In this document: piece by piece, positions 41,799 through 50,762 of the stretch | Layout: the number at the start of each line of letters is the position of its first letter | Numbering within the stretch: position 1 is the stretch's first letter | Assembly: GCA_900544765.1 (NCBI GenBank) | Contig: UQWI01000011.1 | Span: forward strand, 1-64,000 | Reading direction: 5' to 3' | Length of the DNA: 64,000 nt | Source: an uncultured Eubacteriales bacterium | Lineage (GTDB): Bacteria; Bacillota; Clostridia; Oscillospirales; Oscillospiraceae | Made by a program: the position numbers and the translations under genes | Notes under the pieces: generated by a model | What the model saw: only the letters and a program-made list of their open reading frames with translations | What the model was told of the DNA's origin: nothing | Databases searched by the model: none

Positions 41799-43628
41799 TT
41801 AACCTCCTATTCCCTTGTCCAGGCTGGCTCCGGTTATCTTGTTGACCAGGGCGTTGCAGACCAGAATCGTGATGATGAGCAGCAGGTTGATGCCGCTGGA
41901 GAAAGCGTAGAGGCCCATTTCGTCGAAGTAGTCGAGCGTGGTGGCCAGGATGAAGCCCTGGGTGCACAGCAGCATGAACAGGCTCAGCTCACGCAGGCAG
42001 GTCATGAAGGGCAGCAGGTAACCGCTTATGATGCTGGTCTTTTGGATGGGGATGATTATGCGGGTCATGCGCTTGACCCAGGGGATGTTGAGTATCATGG
42101 CGCTCTCTTCAATCTCACCCGAGAGCTGAAGCATGGAGTTGAGCGCGCTGCGGCTGGCAAAGGGGATGTACTTGATGGTACCCACGATGATGAGCAGCGT
42201 GTAGGTGTTGAAAAGATTCAGGTGCTCGTTCGAGAAGAGCACGAAAAAGGCCGCGCCGACGGCGATGGACGGCATCAGGTAGGGCAGGAAGGCCATGGAG
42301 TTGACGTAGGTTGCCCACTTGCTGCGCCGCTTCTTGCTGACGGCGTAGCCTATCATGGTGCCGAGCGTGCCGGCGAGCAGCGCGCAGCATATGCTGACCC
42401 AGATGGTACCCTTGTAGGCGTTCCAGATTGTGTCATTGTATAAGATGCCTTTTTGTCCGTACATTCCGTTCTCGGTGATGTTCTCGCTGGTGAGCCACCA
42501 CTTGGTGGTCAGATTGCTGGGGTCGCCGGTGTACAGGAAGGAGTAGTCGCCGGGGTTGGGCAGGAAGGTCTCGAAGGCGAAGGAGACGATGGGGAAGATG
42601 CTGGTGAAGAAGGTCAGGATGATGAGTATGATTGCTATAACCACCCTGCCGGTCTTGCCGAGGTTTATTTTGGATATCTGCCCGCTCTTGCCTGTGACGG
42701 TGGTGTAGTTTTTGCGGCTCTGCAGGCTGAGCTGGTTGAGCAGCATGATGGCCACGCCGAATATCATCATTATGATGGCCAGGATGCTGGCCTCGCCGGT
42801 GTACTTGGAGTTCATCGACACATACTTGGTCGAGAGCGTGGTGAAGTTCAGGTAGTGCGGCACGGGGTAGCTGCCCATGGCGCTGCCGAACACCAGCAGA
42901 ATGGTGGAGAGTATGGCGGGCTTGACCATGGGGAGGGTGATGCGGAACATTATCTTCCACTTGGGAGTGTCGAGTATGGTCGCGGCCTCCTCAAGGTTGG
43001 CGTCCATGTTGCGGAAAATGCCGCCTATCAGGATGTAGGCGAAGGGGGCGTAGTGCAGTCCCAGGACTATAACGCTCGGAAACAGCCCCACGCACCACCA
43101 GGCGGGCATCTCTATGCCCAGCGTGGCGGCCAGCAGGCCGTTGGAGGTGCCGGTGACGGCGTTGGAGTTGAAGAGGTTCTGCCACACGACGGCGAGAGTC
43201 CACTGCGGCATGATGTAGGGGAAGATAAAGATGCTGCTCAGGTATTTGCGGAAGGCCAGGTTCGTTCTCGTGACGAGGAAGGCCATTATGCCGCCGAAGA
43301 GTATGGACACAACGCAGGCGCCCACGCTCATGAGCAGGGTGTTTATCAGCGGGGTCCAGAGGTTGGTCTTTGCCAGGTTGCTTGTAAAGAGGTCTATGTA
43401 GTTGACGAGCGTGTATCCCTCGGCCTGGCCGGTGAGGTGGGCGTCTATGGTGCCGGGGTGTATCGTTATGGTGTCCTGGATTATGGCCGCGATAGGCGCG
43501 AAGGTTGTGACGGTCACTACTATGCCCATAAGCAGGAGTATGACGTTGTAGGGCTTCGAGAGGTAGGTCTTGAGCCTGTTGAAGAGTATGGTCGACCTGC
43601 CGGCCCGGAGGGTGCTTGACTGGTTCAT
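41799..43628 (-). CDS. ABC transporter permease, fused two-domain type (Fbp-like)
   Basis: A 609-residue membrane protein containing two copies of the binding-protein-dependent permease fold, each with about six membrane segments; EAA-type loops lie near residue 220 (EEAATILDTPKWKIMFRITL) and near 510 (EESAMILNIPWVKRMTRIII). Double permeases of this kind belong to the ferric iron / thiamine / phosphonate / hexose-phosphate ABC groups. Three bases separate it from the ATPase gene. Substrate unknown. Confidence 0.88.
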   Translation of the reverse strand: MNQSSTLRAGRSTILFNRLKTYLSKPYNVILLLMGIVVTVTTFAPIAAIIQDTITIHPGTIDAHLTGQAEGYTLVNYIDLFTSNLAKTNLWTPLINTLLMSVGACVVSILFGGIMAFLVTRTNLAFRKYLSSIFIFPYIMPQWTLAVVWQNLFNSNAVTGTSNGLLAATLGIEMPAWWCVGLFPSVIVLGLHYAPFAYILIGGIFRNMDANLEEAATILDTPKWKIMFRITLPMVKPAILSTILLVFGSAMGSYPVPHYLNFTTLSTKYVSMNSKYTGEASILAIIMMIFGVAIMLLNQLSLQSRKNYTTVTGKSGQISKINLGKTGRVVIAIILIILTFFTSIFPIVSFAFETFLPNPGDYSFLYTGDPSNLTTKWWLTSENITENGMYGQKGILYNDTIWNAYKGTIWVSICCALLAGTLGTMIGYAVSKKRRSKWATYVNSMAFLPYLMPSIAVGAAFFVLFSNEHLNLFNTYTLLIIVGTIKYIPFASRSALNSMLQLSGEIEESAMILNIPWVKRMTRIIIPIQKTSIISGYLLPFMTCLRELSLFMLLCTQGFILATTLDYFDEMGLYAFSSGINLLLIITILVCNALVNKITGASLDKGIGG

Positions 43629-43655
43629 ATGATTCCCCCGTTTTCTTGGTAAGTC

Positions 43656-43695
43656 AAGCGCCTCTGAACCGTTTTACGCGAGTCCAGAGGCGCTT
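43656..43695. terminator. Intercistronic stem-loop between binding-protein and permease genes
   Basis: Arms AAGCGCCTCTG (43656-43666) and CAGAGGCGCTT (43685-43695). A T run follows only in the + direction, so on the - strand transcript this hairpin is more likely a stabiliser or partial terminator that raises expression of the upstream binding protein. Confidence 0.65.
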
Positions 43696-43729
43696 TTTTC
43701 GCTTCGCGCCTCACACCGGGCGCAAAGTG

Positions 43730-45115
43730 TTATGCGACAGCGTACTTGTCGAGAGTCTCAATCCAGCTGCCGACAGTGAATGCAACATCGGCGCAGTACT
43801 CGGGGTCCTCGAGCACGAGCTGGCCGTCGCCGACCCACCAGTCATAGCCGCGGTCGTTGAGGGCGTCGAACTCGACGGTCGTGCCGTCCTCGGCCATGCC
43901 GCCGGTCTGGTGATGGTAGATTTCCTCGTTCTCAGCGGCGACCTCAGGGTTGGAGGAGTAGCCGCCGATGTCCTTGCCCCAGGCGGAGAAGCCGTCGGCC
44001 GTGCAGGTCATGTAGGCGATGAAGGCGCAGGCGGTCCAGGGCAGCGGGCTGTTCTCGGTGACGAACAGGTAGTGGCAGTAGCCAAAACCGCCGATGCCTG
44101 TGTAGTCGTCGTTGTAAGCGGCGACGGTGATGTTGTTCTTGGAGACGGTGGCGCTCTCCTCGACGCTGCGGAGCTTGGAGTAGACTATGAGGCCGAACTG
44201 GTCGGTCGCGGAGGCGTCGACGAGGGTGTTGCAGATGGGGCCGTCGTCGGTCTGGGCGTTGTAGCTGCCGACCCAGAGCTTAATCCAGGCGAGGGCGTAC
44301 TTGCCGTTTTCGCCGAGGCCGAGGTCGGAGGCCTCAGACTCCATCTCGTCGATCGTGGGCTGGAAGTAGGCCTGCTCGTCGGCGGAGAGGGCGTCGAAGG
44401 CGTCCTTCAGCATGGTGGCGTAGGTCTCTTCGGTGAGCATGTACAGGAAGTTCTTGCCGACCAGCTCGGAGTCGATGTCCATGAACAGGCCGTGGGCGTC
44501 CTCAGCGACGAAGTCCCAGACGTTGTTGAAGGCCTTGTCGCCGGTGTTGTTGTACATAAAGACCTTGTTCAGAGTCTGCAGCGGGAGATAGCCCTCGTAC
44601 TCCTCGGGAGTGGTGCCGTTGGCGGTGGCCCAGTCGAGGGGGATGAAGGTGTCGAGGATGCCGGTCTGAACCATCTTGGACTCAATCTGGTTGCCGTCCT
44701 GGATGAGGGTCATGGCAAAGGTGCCGGTGTCCTTCAGAGAGTCGCTGGTGAGCTGGCTGAAGATGTTGTTGTTCTTCGGCTGCTGCCAGTCTACCTGCAT
44801 GTTGTAGCTCGGGTCGATGCTCTGCAGGTACTCGATGAAGAGCGGAAGGGCGGTGGCGCCGCGGCTGGAGTTGCCGATGCCGACAAAGGTCTTGCCGTTG
44901 GACTCCTCGATGGCCTTGGCGGCCAGCTCCTCAAGGGTCATGCCCTCGGCTTCCTTGATTATCTGCTGCGTAGCTGTGAGCTCGGTGTCATCGGGCGGGT
45001 TGTTGACGTCGCCGCCGGAGGTGCCGGGGGCGGGGGTGTCGGTGCTGCCGCAGGCCGCCAGGGCAAAGACCATGACCAGGGCGAGCAGCAGGGAGAGTAT
45101 GCGTTTCATTTTCAT
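43730..45115 (-). CDS. ABC transporter substrate-binding lipoprotein
   Basis: A 461-residue protein from ATG 45,115 after GAAGGAGG; upstream in-frame codons lack a site. N-terminal signal with lipobox LAAC (residues about 19-22), then a Thr/Gly/Pro linker and a two-lobed extracellular binding protein. Stop near 43,730. It is the solute receptor for the following permease and ATPase genes. Ligand unknown; high acidity and Trp content do not resolve sugar phosphate against metal. Confidence 0.87.
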   Translation of the reverse strand: MKMKRILSLLLALVMVFALAACGSTDTPAPGTSGGDVNNPPDDTELTATQQIIKEAEGMTLEELAAKAIEESNGKTFVGIGNSSRGATALPLFIEYLQSIDPSYNMQVDWQQPKNNNIFSQLTSDSLKDTGTFAMTLIQDGNQIESKMVQTGILDTFIPLDWATANGTTPEEYEGYLPLQTLNKVFMYNNTGDKAFNNVWDFVAEDAHGLFMDIDSELVGKNFLYMLTEETYATMLKDAFDALSADEQAYFQPTIDEMESEASDLGLGENGKYALAWIKLWVGSYNAQTDDGPICNTLVDASATDQFGLIVYSKLRSVEESATVSKNNITVAAYNDDYTGIGGFGYCHYLFVTENSPLPWTACAFIAYMTCTADGFSAWGKDIGGYSSNPEVAAENEEIYHHQTGGMAEDGTTVEFDALNDRGYDWWVGDGQLVLEDPEYCADVAFTVGSWIETLDKYAVA

Positions 45116-45126
45116 ATTTCCTCCTT

Positions 45127-45202
45127 CGTTATTTTGAATAAAACCAGTTTGCCTCACGCAAACCTGTTTGTTAAATTTATTCTAACGTTATCTTGAATGA
45201 AA
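45127..45202. promoter_or_regulatory. Direct repeats and palindrome upstream of the ABC operon
   Basis: CGTTATTTTGAATAAAA (45127-45143) and CGTTATCTTGAATGAAA (45186-45202) are 17-base direct repeats with two differences, 59 bases apart. Between them GTTTGC (45148-53) and GCAAAC (45159-64 region) form a palindrome. Directly repeated sites suit an AraC-type response regulator such as the one encoded at 48,052; that link is inference. Confidence 0.55.
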
Positions 45203-45282
45203 TAACAGTGGACAAAACTGCGCTTTTTTGTACGATACTGATATTTTGGTGAAAACAGATGAAACGGCAGGGGGCTTTGTGC

Positions 45283-45288
45283 TATAAT
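45283..45288 (+). promoter_or_regulatory. -10 element for the lipoprotein / two-component genes
   Basis: TATAAT at 45,283-45,288 lies about 35 bases before the lipoprotein start. The matching -35 region (around 45,260) is poor, consistent with an activated promoter. Confidence 0.5.
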
Positions 45289-45323
45289 TAGTCGAAATCA
45301 CGTTGAAGCCTGGAGGCGGTGTT

Positions 45324-46346
45324 TTGAAAAAGGCGGTTTGCATATGTCTGGCGCTGGCGCTCGCGCTGTTATCCGCCTGCGGAGAGCAGCCCGGCGAAGC
45401 GGAGCTGTCCCTGGCCCCGCCCGAGGACGAGCGCCTGGTGGTCTACACCTCGCACAAGCAGGAGCTGTGGTGGCCCATCGTGCGCGAATTTGAGGAGCGG
45501 ACGGGCATATGGGTCGACGTCGTGACGGGAGGCAGCAACGAGCTGCTCGAGCGCATCTCTGAGGAGGCTGAGTCGCCGCGCGCGGACGTCATGTTCGGCG
45601 GAGGTGTGGACACAATCGAGGTCTACCGTGACTATTTGGAGCCGTACACGGCGGAGGGCATAGAGCATGTCCCGGAGGACTACCGCTCAGAGGGCGGGCT
45701 CTGGACGCCGTTTTCCGTGCTGCCCGTGGTCATCATATATAACACCAGGCTCATAGACGACGGGGCCGTAACCTGCTGGCAGGACCTGCTCGAGCCCGCT
45801 TTCCGGGGAAAGATAGCATTTGCGGACCCGGCAGTTTCAGGTTCCAGCTTCACCTCGCTTGTGACCATGCTGTATGCCCTGGAAGGCGACGTGGATACCA
45901 ACCTGCGCGCTTTCGCCGGGAATTTGGGCGGTCGTGAACTCGACAGCTCGGGCGACGTGCTGACCGGCGTGTCCGACGGCAGCTTCTGGATAGGTGTGAC
46001 GCTCGAGGAGACGGCGCTGAAACGGGTAGACGCCGGAGACAGCCTGCGCCTGGTTTACCCGGACGACGGGACTAGCCTGGTCCCCGACGGCAGCGCCATC
46101 GTCAAGGGTGCGGCACATCCCGACAACGCAAAGCGGTTTATAGATTTTACGCTCAGCCCCGAGGTGCAGAAGCTGCTGCTCGAGCAGTACCGCCGCCCGG
46201 TGCGCACGGACATCGCTCTCACGGGCGAGCTGCCCGGTGAGGAAGATATGCAGGTGCTCGACTACGACGTGGCCTGGGCCAGCTCCCACCACGACACTGT
46301 GCTGATGAGCTGGGCCTTCTACCTGGACAAGGAGGATACGGCATGA
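45324..46346 (+). CDS. Extracellular binding lipoprotein (iron-binding-protein-like), probable sensory partner of the two-component system
   Basis: A 340-residue protein from TTG 45,324, seven bases after GGAGGCGGTG. Signal peptide with lipobox LSAC at about residues 16-19. The mature part is FbpA/PotD-like: VVYTSHKQELWWPIVREFEE near 40, GGSNELLERI near 70, VIIYNTRLI near 135, and the C-terminal AKRFIDFTLSPEVQKLL. Its stop overlaps the sensor kinase start by four bases, so it is co-translated with the kinase rather than with the transporter. Such arrangements form three-component sensors in which the lipoprotein presents ligand to the kinase. Confidence 0.82.
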   Translation: MKKAVCICLALALALLSACGEQPGEAELSLAPPEDERLVVYTSHKQELWWPIVREFEERTGIWVDVVTGGSNELLERISEEAESPRADVMFGGGVDTIEVYRDYLEPYTAEGIEHVPEDYRSEGGLWTPFSVLPVVIIYNTRLIDDGAVTCWQDLLEPAFRGKIAFADPAVSGSSFTSLVTMLYALEGDVDTNLRAFAGNLGGRELDSSGDVLTGVSDGSFWIGVTLEETALKRVDAGDSLRLVYPDDGTSLVPDGSAIVKGAAHPDNAKRFIDFTLSPEVQKLLLEQYRRPVRTDIALTGELPGEEDMQVLDYDVAWASSHHDTVLMSWAFYLDKEDTA

Positions 46347-48049
46347 AGCGCTTCCTCTCATCGTCCTTCCGCAACCGCCTGTTCGTGGGCTTCCTCTGCG
46401 GCTCGCTGATACCGCTGCTGGTCTGCTCTGCTCTTCTGCTACAGATTTTCCGCCTGCAAATGACGCAGGACGCCAAGGACGAGGCGCAGGAGGAGCTCGC
46501 CGATGCCGCGCAGCAGCTCGACGAGACGGTGGAGCTGTTTGTACACGCGGCCAGGGCCGTGGAGGCCGACGGTATTATAGCGGACGCGCTGGAAAGCGGG
46601 CTCGCCGACGACCCGGTTGTGTATAACCGGTTCCTTGAGCTCACGGGCTCAATACGCGGTTCTGCCTGCATTGAGCTGTACGATGCCTCCGGCAGGCAGC
46701 TCTACTCTACGCGCAGCCTCGCCCACTCGGAGCCGCTGCCCACGCGCTGGGGCCTGCTGTACGCCGCCTCCGGCCGACTGTCGCCCGTGTTCCGGCCGGG
46801 GGACGACGTCTCGGGCTCCGACGGCACCTGCCTCGCAGGCGCCGTGCCGCTCTCGGGGGAGAGCGGAGGAAACGCGGGCTACCTGCTGGTGCGCTTTTCG
46901 CAGTCGGATTTGGACAGGCTGATGGACAGCGCCGTGCCGTCAGGGAACGACTTGCTGCTGCTCAGCTCGTTCTGGCGCAGCGTGTACTGCTCGCAGCCGT
47001 CGCTTGCGGACAGCCTGTCCGAAGAATTGCGCGAGCGGCTGCTCTCGGGCGCCGGGCTCAACAGCGGCCAGGACGAATTCAGCTACAGCGTCGCGCGCAG
47101 CGCGCCCACCGGGCTCTACATAGTCCTGCGCCAGCCGAAGGTGTTCACCAGCGACACGATATCCCTCGTCTACGCCATCAGCGGCGCCTGCGCGCTGGTG
47201 TGCATAGCCGTGTCCGTGCTCCTGAGCCTGACGCTCAGCCGCCAGCTGTCGCGGCCGGTCAGCCGCCTGCACGCCGCGATAGAGGAGGTCTCAAGCCGCA
47301 ACAACCTCGACGTCTATGTCCAGCCCGAGCACGACGACGAGCTGGGTGCTTTGGCCGAGCGCTTCAACGGAATGCTCATCGCGCTCAAGCGCAACCAGGA
47401 GCAGCTCGTTGAGAACCAGCGTGAGCTCAATGAGGCGCAGATACGCATGCTGCAGGCCCAGCTGAACCCGCACTTCCTGTGCAATACCCTCGACACCATG
47501 AAGTGGTTCGGCAAGATAAACAAGGTGCCCGAGGTGGCGGTGATGTCGACGGATTTGGCGGACATACTGCGTTTTTGCGTTTCTCCGGAGGAGTTCGTGC
47601 CGCTCAGCCGCGAGCTCGAGCTCATAGGCCGCTATGTTGAGATACAGCGCATACGCTTTTCCGGTTCCTTCACCTTCAGGGTAGATGTCCCGGAGGAGCT
47701 TGAAGGAGCCCTGGTGCCTAAGATGATTCTCCAGCCCATAGTCGAGAACGCGCTTTTGCACGGCCTGGAGGACGTGCCCGACGGCGTCGTCGAGGTCTTG
47801 GCGCGCGCGGACGGCGAGGTGCTGAAGATATGCGTCTCGGATAGCGGGCACGGCATCCCGGCAGAGCTCGAGGGCGAGTATTCCTGCCGGGGGGAGGAGC
47901 GCTCGCGCGGGCATCTGGGGCTCTACAACGTGGACACCATCATAAGGAAACACTACGGCGCCGGTTACGGCCTGCGCCTTGAAAACCGCAAGGACGGGCC
48001 GGGTACGGTGGTCACGGCCACGCTGCCGCTCGTGTACAAGGAGGCATAG
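46343..48049 (+). CDS. Sensor histidine kinase, YesM-like
   Basis: A 568-residue protein: membrane segment about 12-34, extracellular sensor region about 35-270, second membrane segment about 273-297, HAMP about 298-350, His-kinase domain with QLNPHFLCNTLDTMKW near 372 containing the phospho-acceptor His, and an ATPase domain with DSGHGIP near 500. The LytS/YesM class H-box pairs with AraC-type regulators. It overlaps the lipoprotein gene and lies two bases before the response regulator gene. Confidence 0.92.
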   Translation: MKRFLSSSFRNRLFVGFLCGSLIPLLVCSALLLQIFRLQMTQDAKDEAQEELADAAQQLDETVELFVHAARAVEADGIIADALESGLADDPVVYNRFLELTGSIRGSACIELYDASGRQLYSTRSLAHSEPLPTRWGLLYAASGRLSPVFRPGDDVSGSDGTCLAGAVPLSGESGGNAGYLLVRFSQSDLDRLMDSAVPSGNDLLLLSSFWRSVYCSQPSLADSLSEELRERLLSGAGLNSGQDEFSYSVARSAPTGLYIVLRQPKVFTSDTISLVYAISGACALVCIAVSVLLSLTLSRQLSRPVSRLHAAIEEVSSRNNLDVYVQPEHDDELGALAERFNGMLIALKRNQEQLVENQRELNEAQIRMLQAQLNPHFLCNTLDTMKWFGKINKVPEVAVMSTDLADILRFCVSPEEFVPLSRELELIGRYVEIQRIRFSGSFTFRVDVPEELEGALVPKMILQPIVENALLHGLEDVPDGVVEVLARADGEVLKICVSDSGHGIPAELEGEYSCRGEERSRGHLGLYNVDTIIRKHYGAGYGLRLENRKDGPGTVVTATLPLVYKEA

Positions 48050-48051
48050 GA

Positions 48052-48792
48052 ATGTTGAAAGTGCTGGTCGTTGAGGACGAGGAGCTCATAAGGCGCGGCA
48101 TAGTCCTGGCCGTGGACTGGGCGGCTCTGGGCTGTGTGGTAGTCGGCGAGGCATCCAACGGCGAGGAGGCGCTTGAGGCCGTGGAGCGGCTGAACCCGTC
48201 GCTTATCATAACCGATTTGAAGATGCCCCGCATGGACGGCATAGAGATGCTCCGCCGCCTGCGCGAGCGCGGCAACAACGCGTATGTGATAATCCTCACG
48301 GCCTACGACAGCTTCGAGTATGCGCAGAGCGCCCTGCGCCTGGGAGCGGTGGACTTCCTGCTGAAGCCCTTCCACGACGGGGATTTGGAGCAGGCTGTGC
48401 TCGGTGTACGCAAGCGCATAGACGGCAGCGGCGGCGCGCAGCCGGTGCTGTCTCTCAAAAAGGGCGATAAGAGCCGCTATGTTCTCGAAGCCATGGACTA
48501 CATAGGCGAGCACTACGCTGACCCTGGTATAAGCGTCGGCTCCATCGCGGCGCACCTGGGCATAAGCGAGGGGCATCTGAGCCACACGTTTAAGAAGGAG
48601 ACGGATTACACCCTTCTCAACTACCTCACGCGTTACAGGATACACAAGTCTATGGAGCTGCTGCGAGGCGGTAAGCTGAAGGTTTACGAGGTGGCGGAGC
48701 GCGTGGGTTACCGGGATATAACGCACTTCTCGTCGACTTTTAAAAAGGTTGTGGGCATTTCGCCCTCGGAGTACCAGGACACCCGGGGCTGA
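48052..48792 (+). CDS. Response regulator with AraC-type DNA-binding domain, YesN-like
   Basis: A 246-residue protein: receiver domain 1-120 with acidic pocket VEDEE at 5-9, phospho-Asp in IITDLKMPRMDG near 55 and Lys in LLKPFHDG near 105; C-terminal double helix-turn-helix of AraC type about 145-245 (ISVGSIAAHLGISEGHLSHT and VAERVGYRDITHFSSTFKK). Probably activates the divergent ABC operon when the kinase is stimulated. Confidence 0.93.
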   Translation: MLKVLVVEDEELIRRGIVLAVDWAALGCVVVGEASNGEEALEAVERLNPSLIITDLKMPRMDGIEMLRRLRERGNNAYVIILTAYDSFEYAQSALRLGAVDFLLKPFHDGDLEQAVLGVRKRIDGSGGAQPVLSLKKGDKSRYVLEAMDYIGEHYADPGISVGSIAAHLGISEGHLSHTFKKETDYTLLNYLTRYRIHKSMELLRGGKLKVYEVAERVGYRDITHFSSTFKKVVGISPSEYQDTRG

Positions 48793-48807
48793 GATGGAGG
48801 GATGAGC

Positions 48808-49467
48808 ATGATAAAAGCCATAATATTTGATTTGGACGGCGTGCTGATAAGTACGGACGAGCTGCACTACCGCGCCTGGAAGGCGCTCGCCGACAGGCTG
48901 GGCGTGCCGTTTGACCGCGCGCAGAACGACCGCTGCCGGGGCATCTCGCGCATGGACAGTCTGGAAATAGTGCTGGAGCGCTCTCCGGTGAAGTACACGC
49001 TCCGGGAGAAGGAGGCCTTCGCCGCGGAGAAGAACGAAAACTACCGCTCCATGCTCGCGTCATTGACGGAGTCAGACGTGCCGGAGGGCGTCCTGCCGAC
49101 GCTTGCGCTGCTCAAAAAGCGCGGCTACAGCCTGGCCCTGGCCTCGGCGAGCAAAAACGCGCCGCTCATTTTGGAACGCACCGGCCTCGGCGCATATCTC
49201 GACGCGGTGGCCGACGGGAACTGCGTCACACGCTCAAAACCCGACCCGGAAGTTTTCCTGGTCGCGGCGGAAAAGCTCGGCATAGCTCCGGGCGAGTGCG
49301 CCGCGGTGGACGACGCTCTCGCCGGGGTTGAAGCCGCCCGCGCCGCCGGGATGCTGGCCGTGGGGTACGGCGACTCCGCCGCGAGCGGGGCGGGGGATAT
49401 CAACCTGGAGCGCTTTTCGCAATTGGCCGAAGTTTTCACCGTACCGGGGGAGCCGGTCAAGGCCTGA
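48808..49467 (+). CDS. pgmB: HAD-family beta-phosphoglucomutase-like enzyme
   Basis: A 219-residue protein from ATG 48,808, seven bases after GGAGG; ATG 48,802 is only one base from that site and is less likely. HAD motifs: FDLDGVLISTDELHYRAWK at the start, ASASKNAPLIL near 110, Lys in RSKPDPEVF near 141 and VDDALAGVEAA near 162. The DELHYRAWK cap segment and the SASKN motif are typical of beta-phosphoglucomutase. Its place after the two-component genes hints that the nearby importer may handle a sugar or phosphorylated sugar, which is weak evidence. Confidence 0.82.
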   Translation: MIKAIIFDLDGVLISTDELHYRAWKALADRLGVPFDRAQNDRCRGISRMDSLEIVLERSPVKYTLREKEAFAAEKNENYRSMLASLTESDVPEGVLPTLALLKKRGYSLALASASKNAPLILERTGLGAYLDAVADGNCVTRSKPDPEVFLVAAEKLGIAPGECAAVDDALAGVEAARAAGMLAVGYGDSAASGAGDINLERFSQLAEVFTVPGEPVKA

Positions 49468-49492
49468 AGCGGGACAGTACAAAACGCAATGC

Positions 49493-49526
49493 GCCCGGGC
49501 GGCTGCTGCCGCCCGGGCGTATCTCT
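49493..49526 (+). terminator. Probable terminator after pgmB
   Basis: Arms CGCCCGGGCGGC and GCCGCCCGGGCG (about 49494-49505 and 49510-49521) form a very stable hairpin with a four-base loop. The following sequence has only a short T content, so termination may be partial. Confidence 0.6.
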
Positions 49527-49637
49527 GTCGCGCGGCTGCCGCGTGGCTTGCGCTGCGCCGCGTTGTTTCATTGTACTGGAATTGCGGGCGGCATGCTGTT
49601 ATAATAGGGGCAGGAAACATATCGAAAGGTGCCGACT

Positions 49638-50762
49638 ATGATAAGGATATTTCTCACCGGCGACAACCACATAGGGCTCAAATACGCCAGCCACGAGCGG
49701 GCCTCCGTGCTCTCTTCGGCACGCCTGACCGCCTTCGAGGGCATGGTCAGCGCCGCAAACGAGGCGGGCTGCGGCCTCTTCGTTATAGCGGGCGACCTCT
49801 TTGAAAACACCTACGGCGTGCCGAAGCGCGACGTGAAGTCGCTTGTGGGCATGCTCGAGGGCTTTCGCGGCACGGTGGCCGTCCTGCCCGGAAACCACGA
49901 CTACTACGACTCTGACGTGAAGGTCTGGCAGTACTTCGAAGACTGCGCCGGAAGCACCGACAACATCGTCCTCATGAAGGAGTACCGCCCGTACAGGCTC
50001 AGCCTGGGCGAGGACGAGGCGGTGCTGTATCCGGCCATGTGTACGTCAATGCACTCCGCGCCCGGCGAGAACAACCTGGGCTGGATAAAGCGCGCGGAGA
50101 TAGACGGCGGCTGCTTCAATATCGGCATAGCCCACGGCGCGCTCGAGGGCGAGACCATAGACACAGAGGGGCAGTATTTCCTTATGACGCGCCGCGAGCT
50201 TGAGGACATACCCTTGGACCTCTGGCTGCTCGGGCATACGCATGTGCCCTTCCCGGAGCTGGGTACGGAATTTGCCGCCTCGGGGCGCATATTCAACGCC
50301 GGGACGCACGTCCAGACGGACGTGGCCTGCAACTGCGCCGGGCAGTGCTTCATAATAGAGCTCGCAGACGACAAGTCCGTGCGCGCGAAGCGCATAGATT
50401 CGGGTACGCTGCGCTTCTGCCGCAAGTACATACGGCTCTCGCCGGGCAATATGCGCTCTCAGCTTGAGCGCGAGCTCTCCGCCCTCGGAGACGGCAGCGT
50501 CGTAGACCTCGTGCTCTCAGGCGCGGTGACTGATGAGGAGTACGCCGGGCGCGCAGAGCTGCTTGACGGTATGCTGGGACGCTTCATTGAGGGGACCTAC
50601 AATGACAGCGCTCTCAGCCGTCTGATATCCCCGGAACTCATCGACTCCGAATTTGCCGAGACGAGCTTTGCCGCGCATTTCCTCAAGGCCCTGCTGGATG
50701 AGCCGAAGGAGGCGCAGCTCGCCTATGAGCTGCTCAAATCGCTGGAGGAGGGGAAGAGATGA
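49638..50762 (+). CDS. Metallophosphoesterase, SbcD/YhaO-like exonuclease subunit
   Basis: A 374-residue protein from ATG 49,638 (AAAGGTG upstream; GTG 49,629 is an alternative). Metal-binding motifs of the calcineurin-like family in order: GDNHIG near 7, GDLFEN near 53, GNHDYYDS near 85, AHGALEGE near 165 and GHTHVP near 195. The C-terminal part is a capping domain. It overlaps the AAA ATPase gene by four bases, so the pair forms an SbcCD-type DNA-end processing complex. Confidence 0.88.
   Translation: MIRIFLTGDNHIGLKYASHERASVLSSARLTAFEGMVSAANEAGCGLFVIAGDLFENTYGVPKRDVKSLVGMLEGFRGTVAVLPGNHDYYDSDVKVWQYFEDCAGSTDNIVLMKEYRPYRLSLGEDEAVLYPAMCTSMHSAPGENNLGWIKRAEIDGGCFNIGIAHGALEGETIDTEGQYFLMTRRELEDIPLDLWLLGHTHVPFPELGTEFAASGRIFNAGTHVQTDVACNCAGQCFIIELADDKSVRAKRIDSGTLRFCRKYIRLSPGNMRSQLERELSALGDGSVVDLVLSGAVTDEEYAGRAELLDGMLGRFIEGTYNDSALSRLISPELIDSEFAETSFAAHFLKALLDEPKEAQLAYELLKSLEEGKR

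Noticed and set aside
41265-45196. Long + strand ORFs opposite the ABC transporter genes
   Set aside because: They mirror the codon structure of the - strand genes, lack ribosome sites and encode no recognisable domain.
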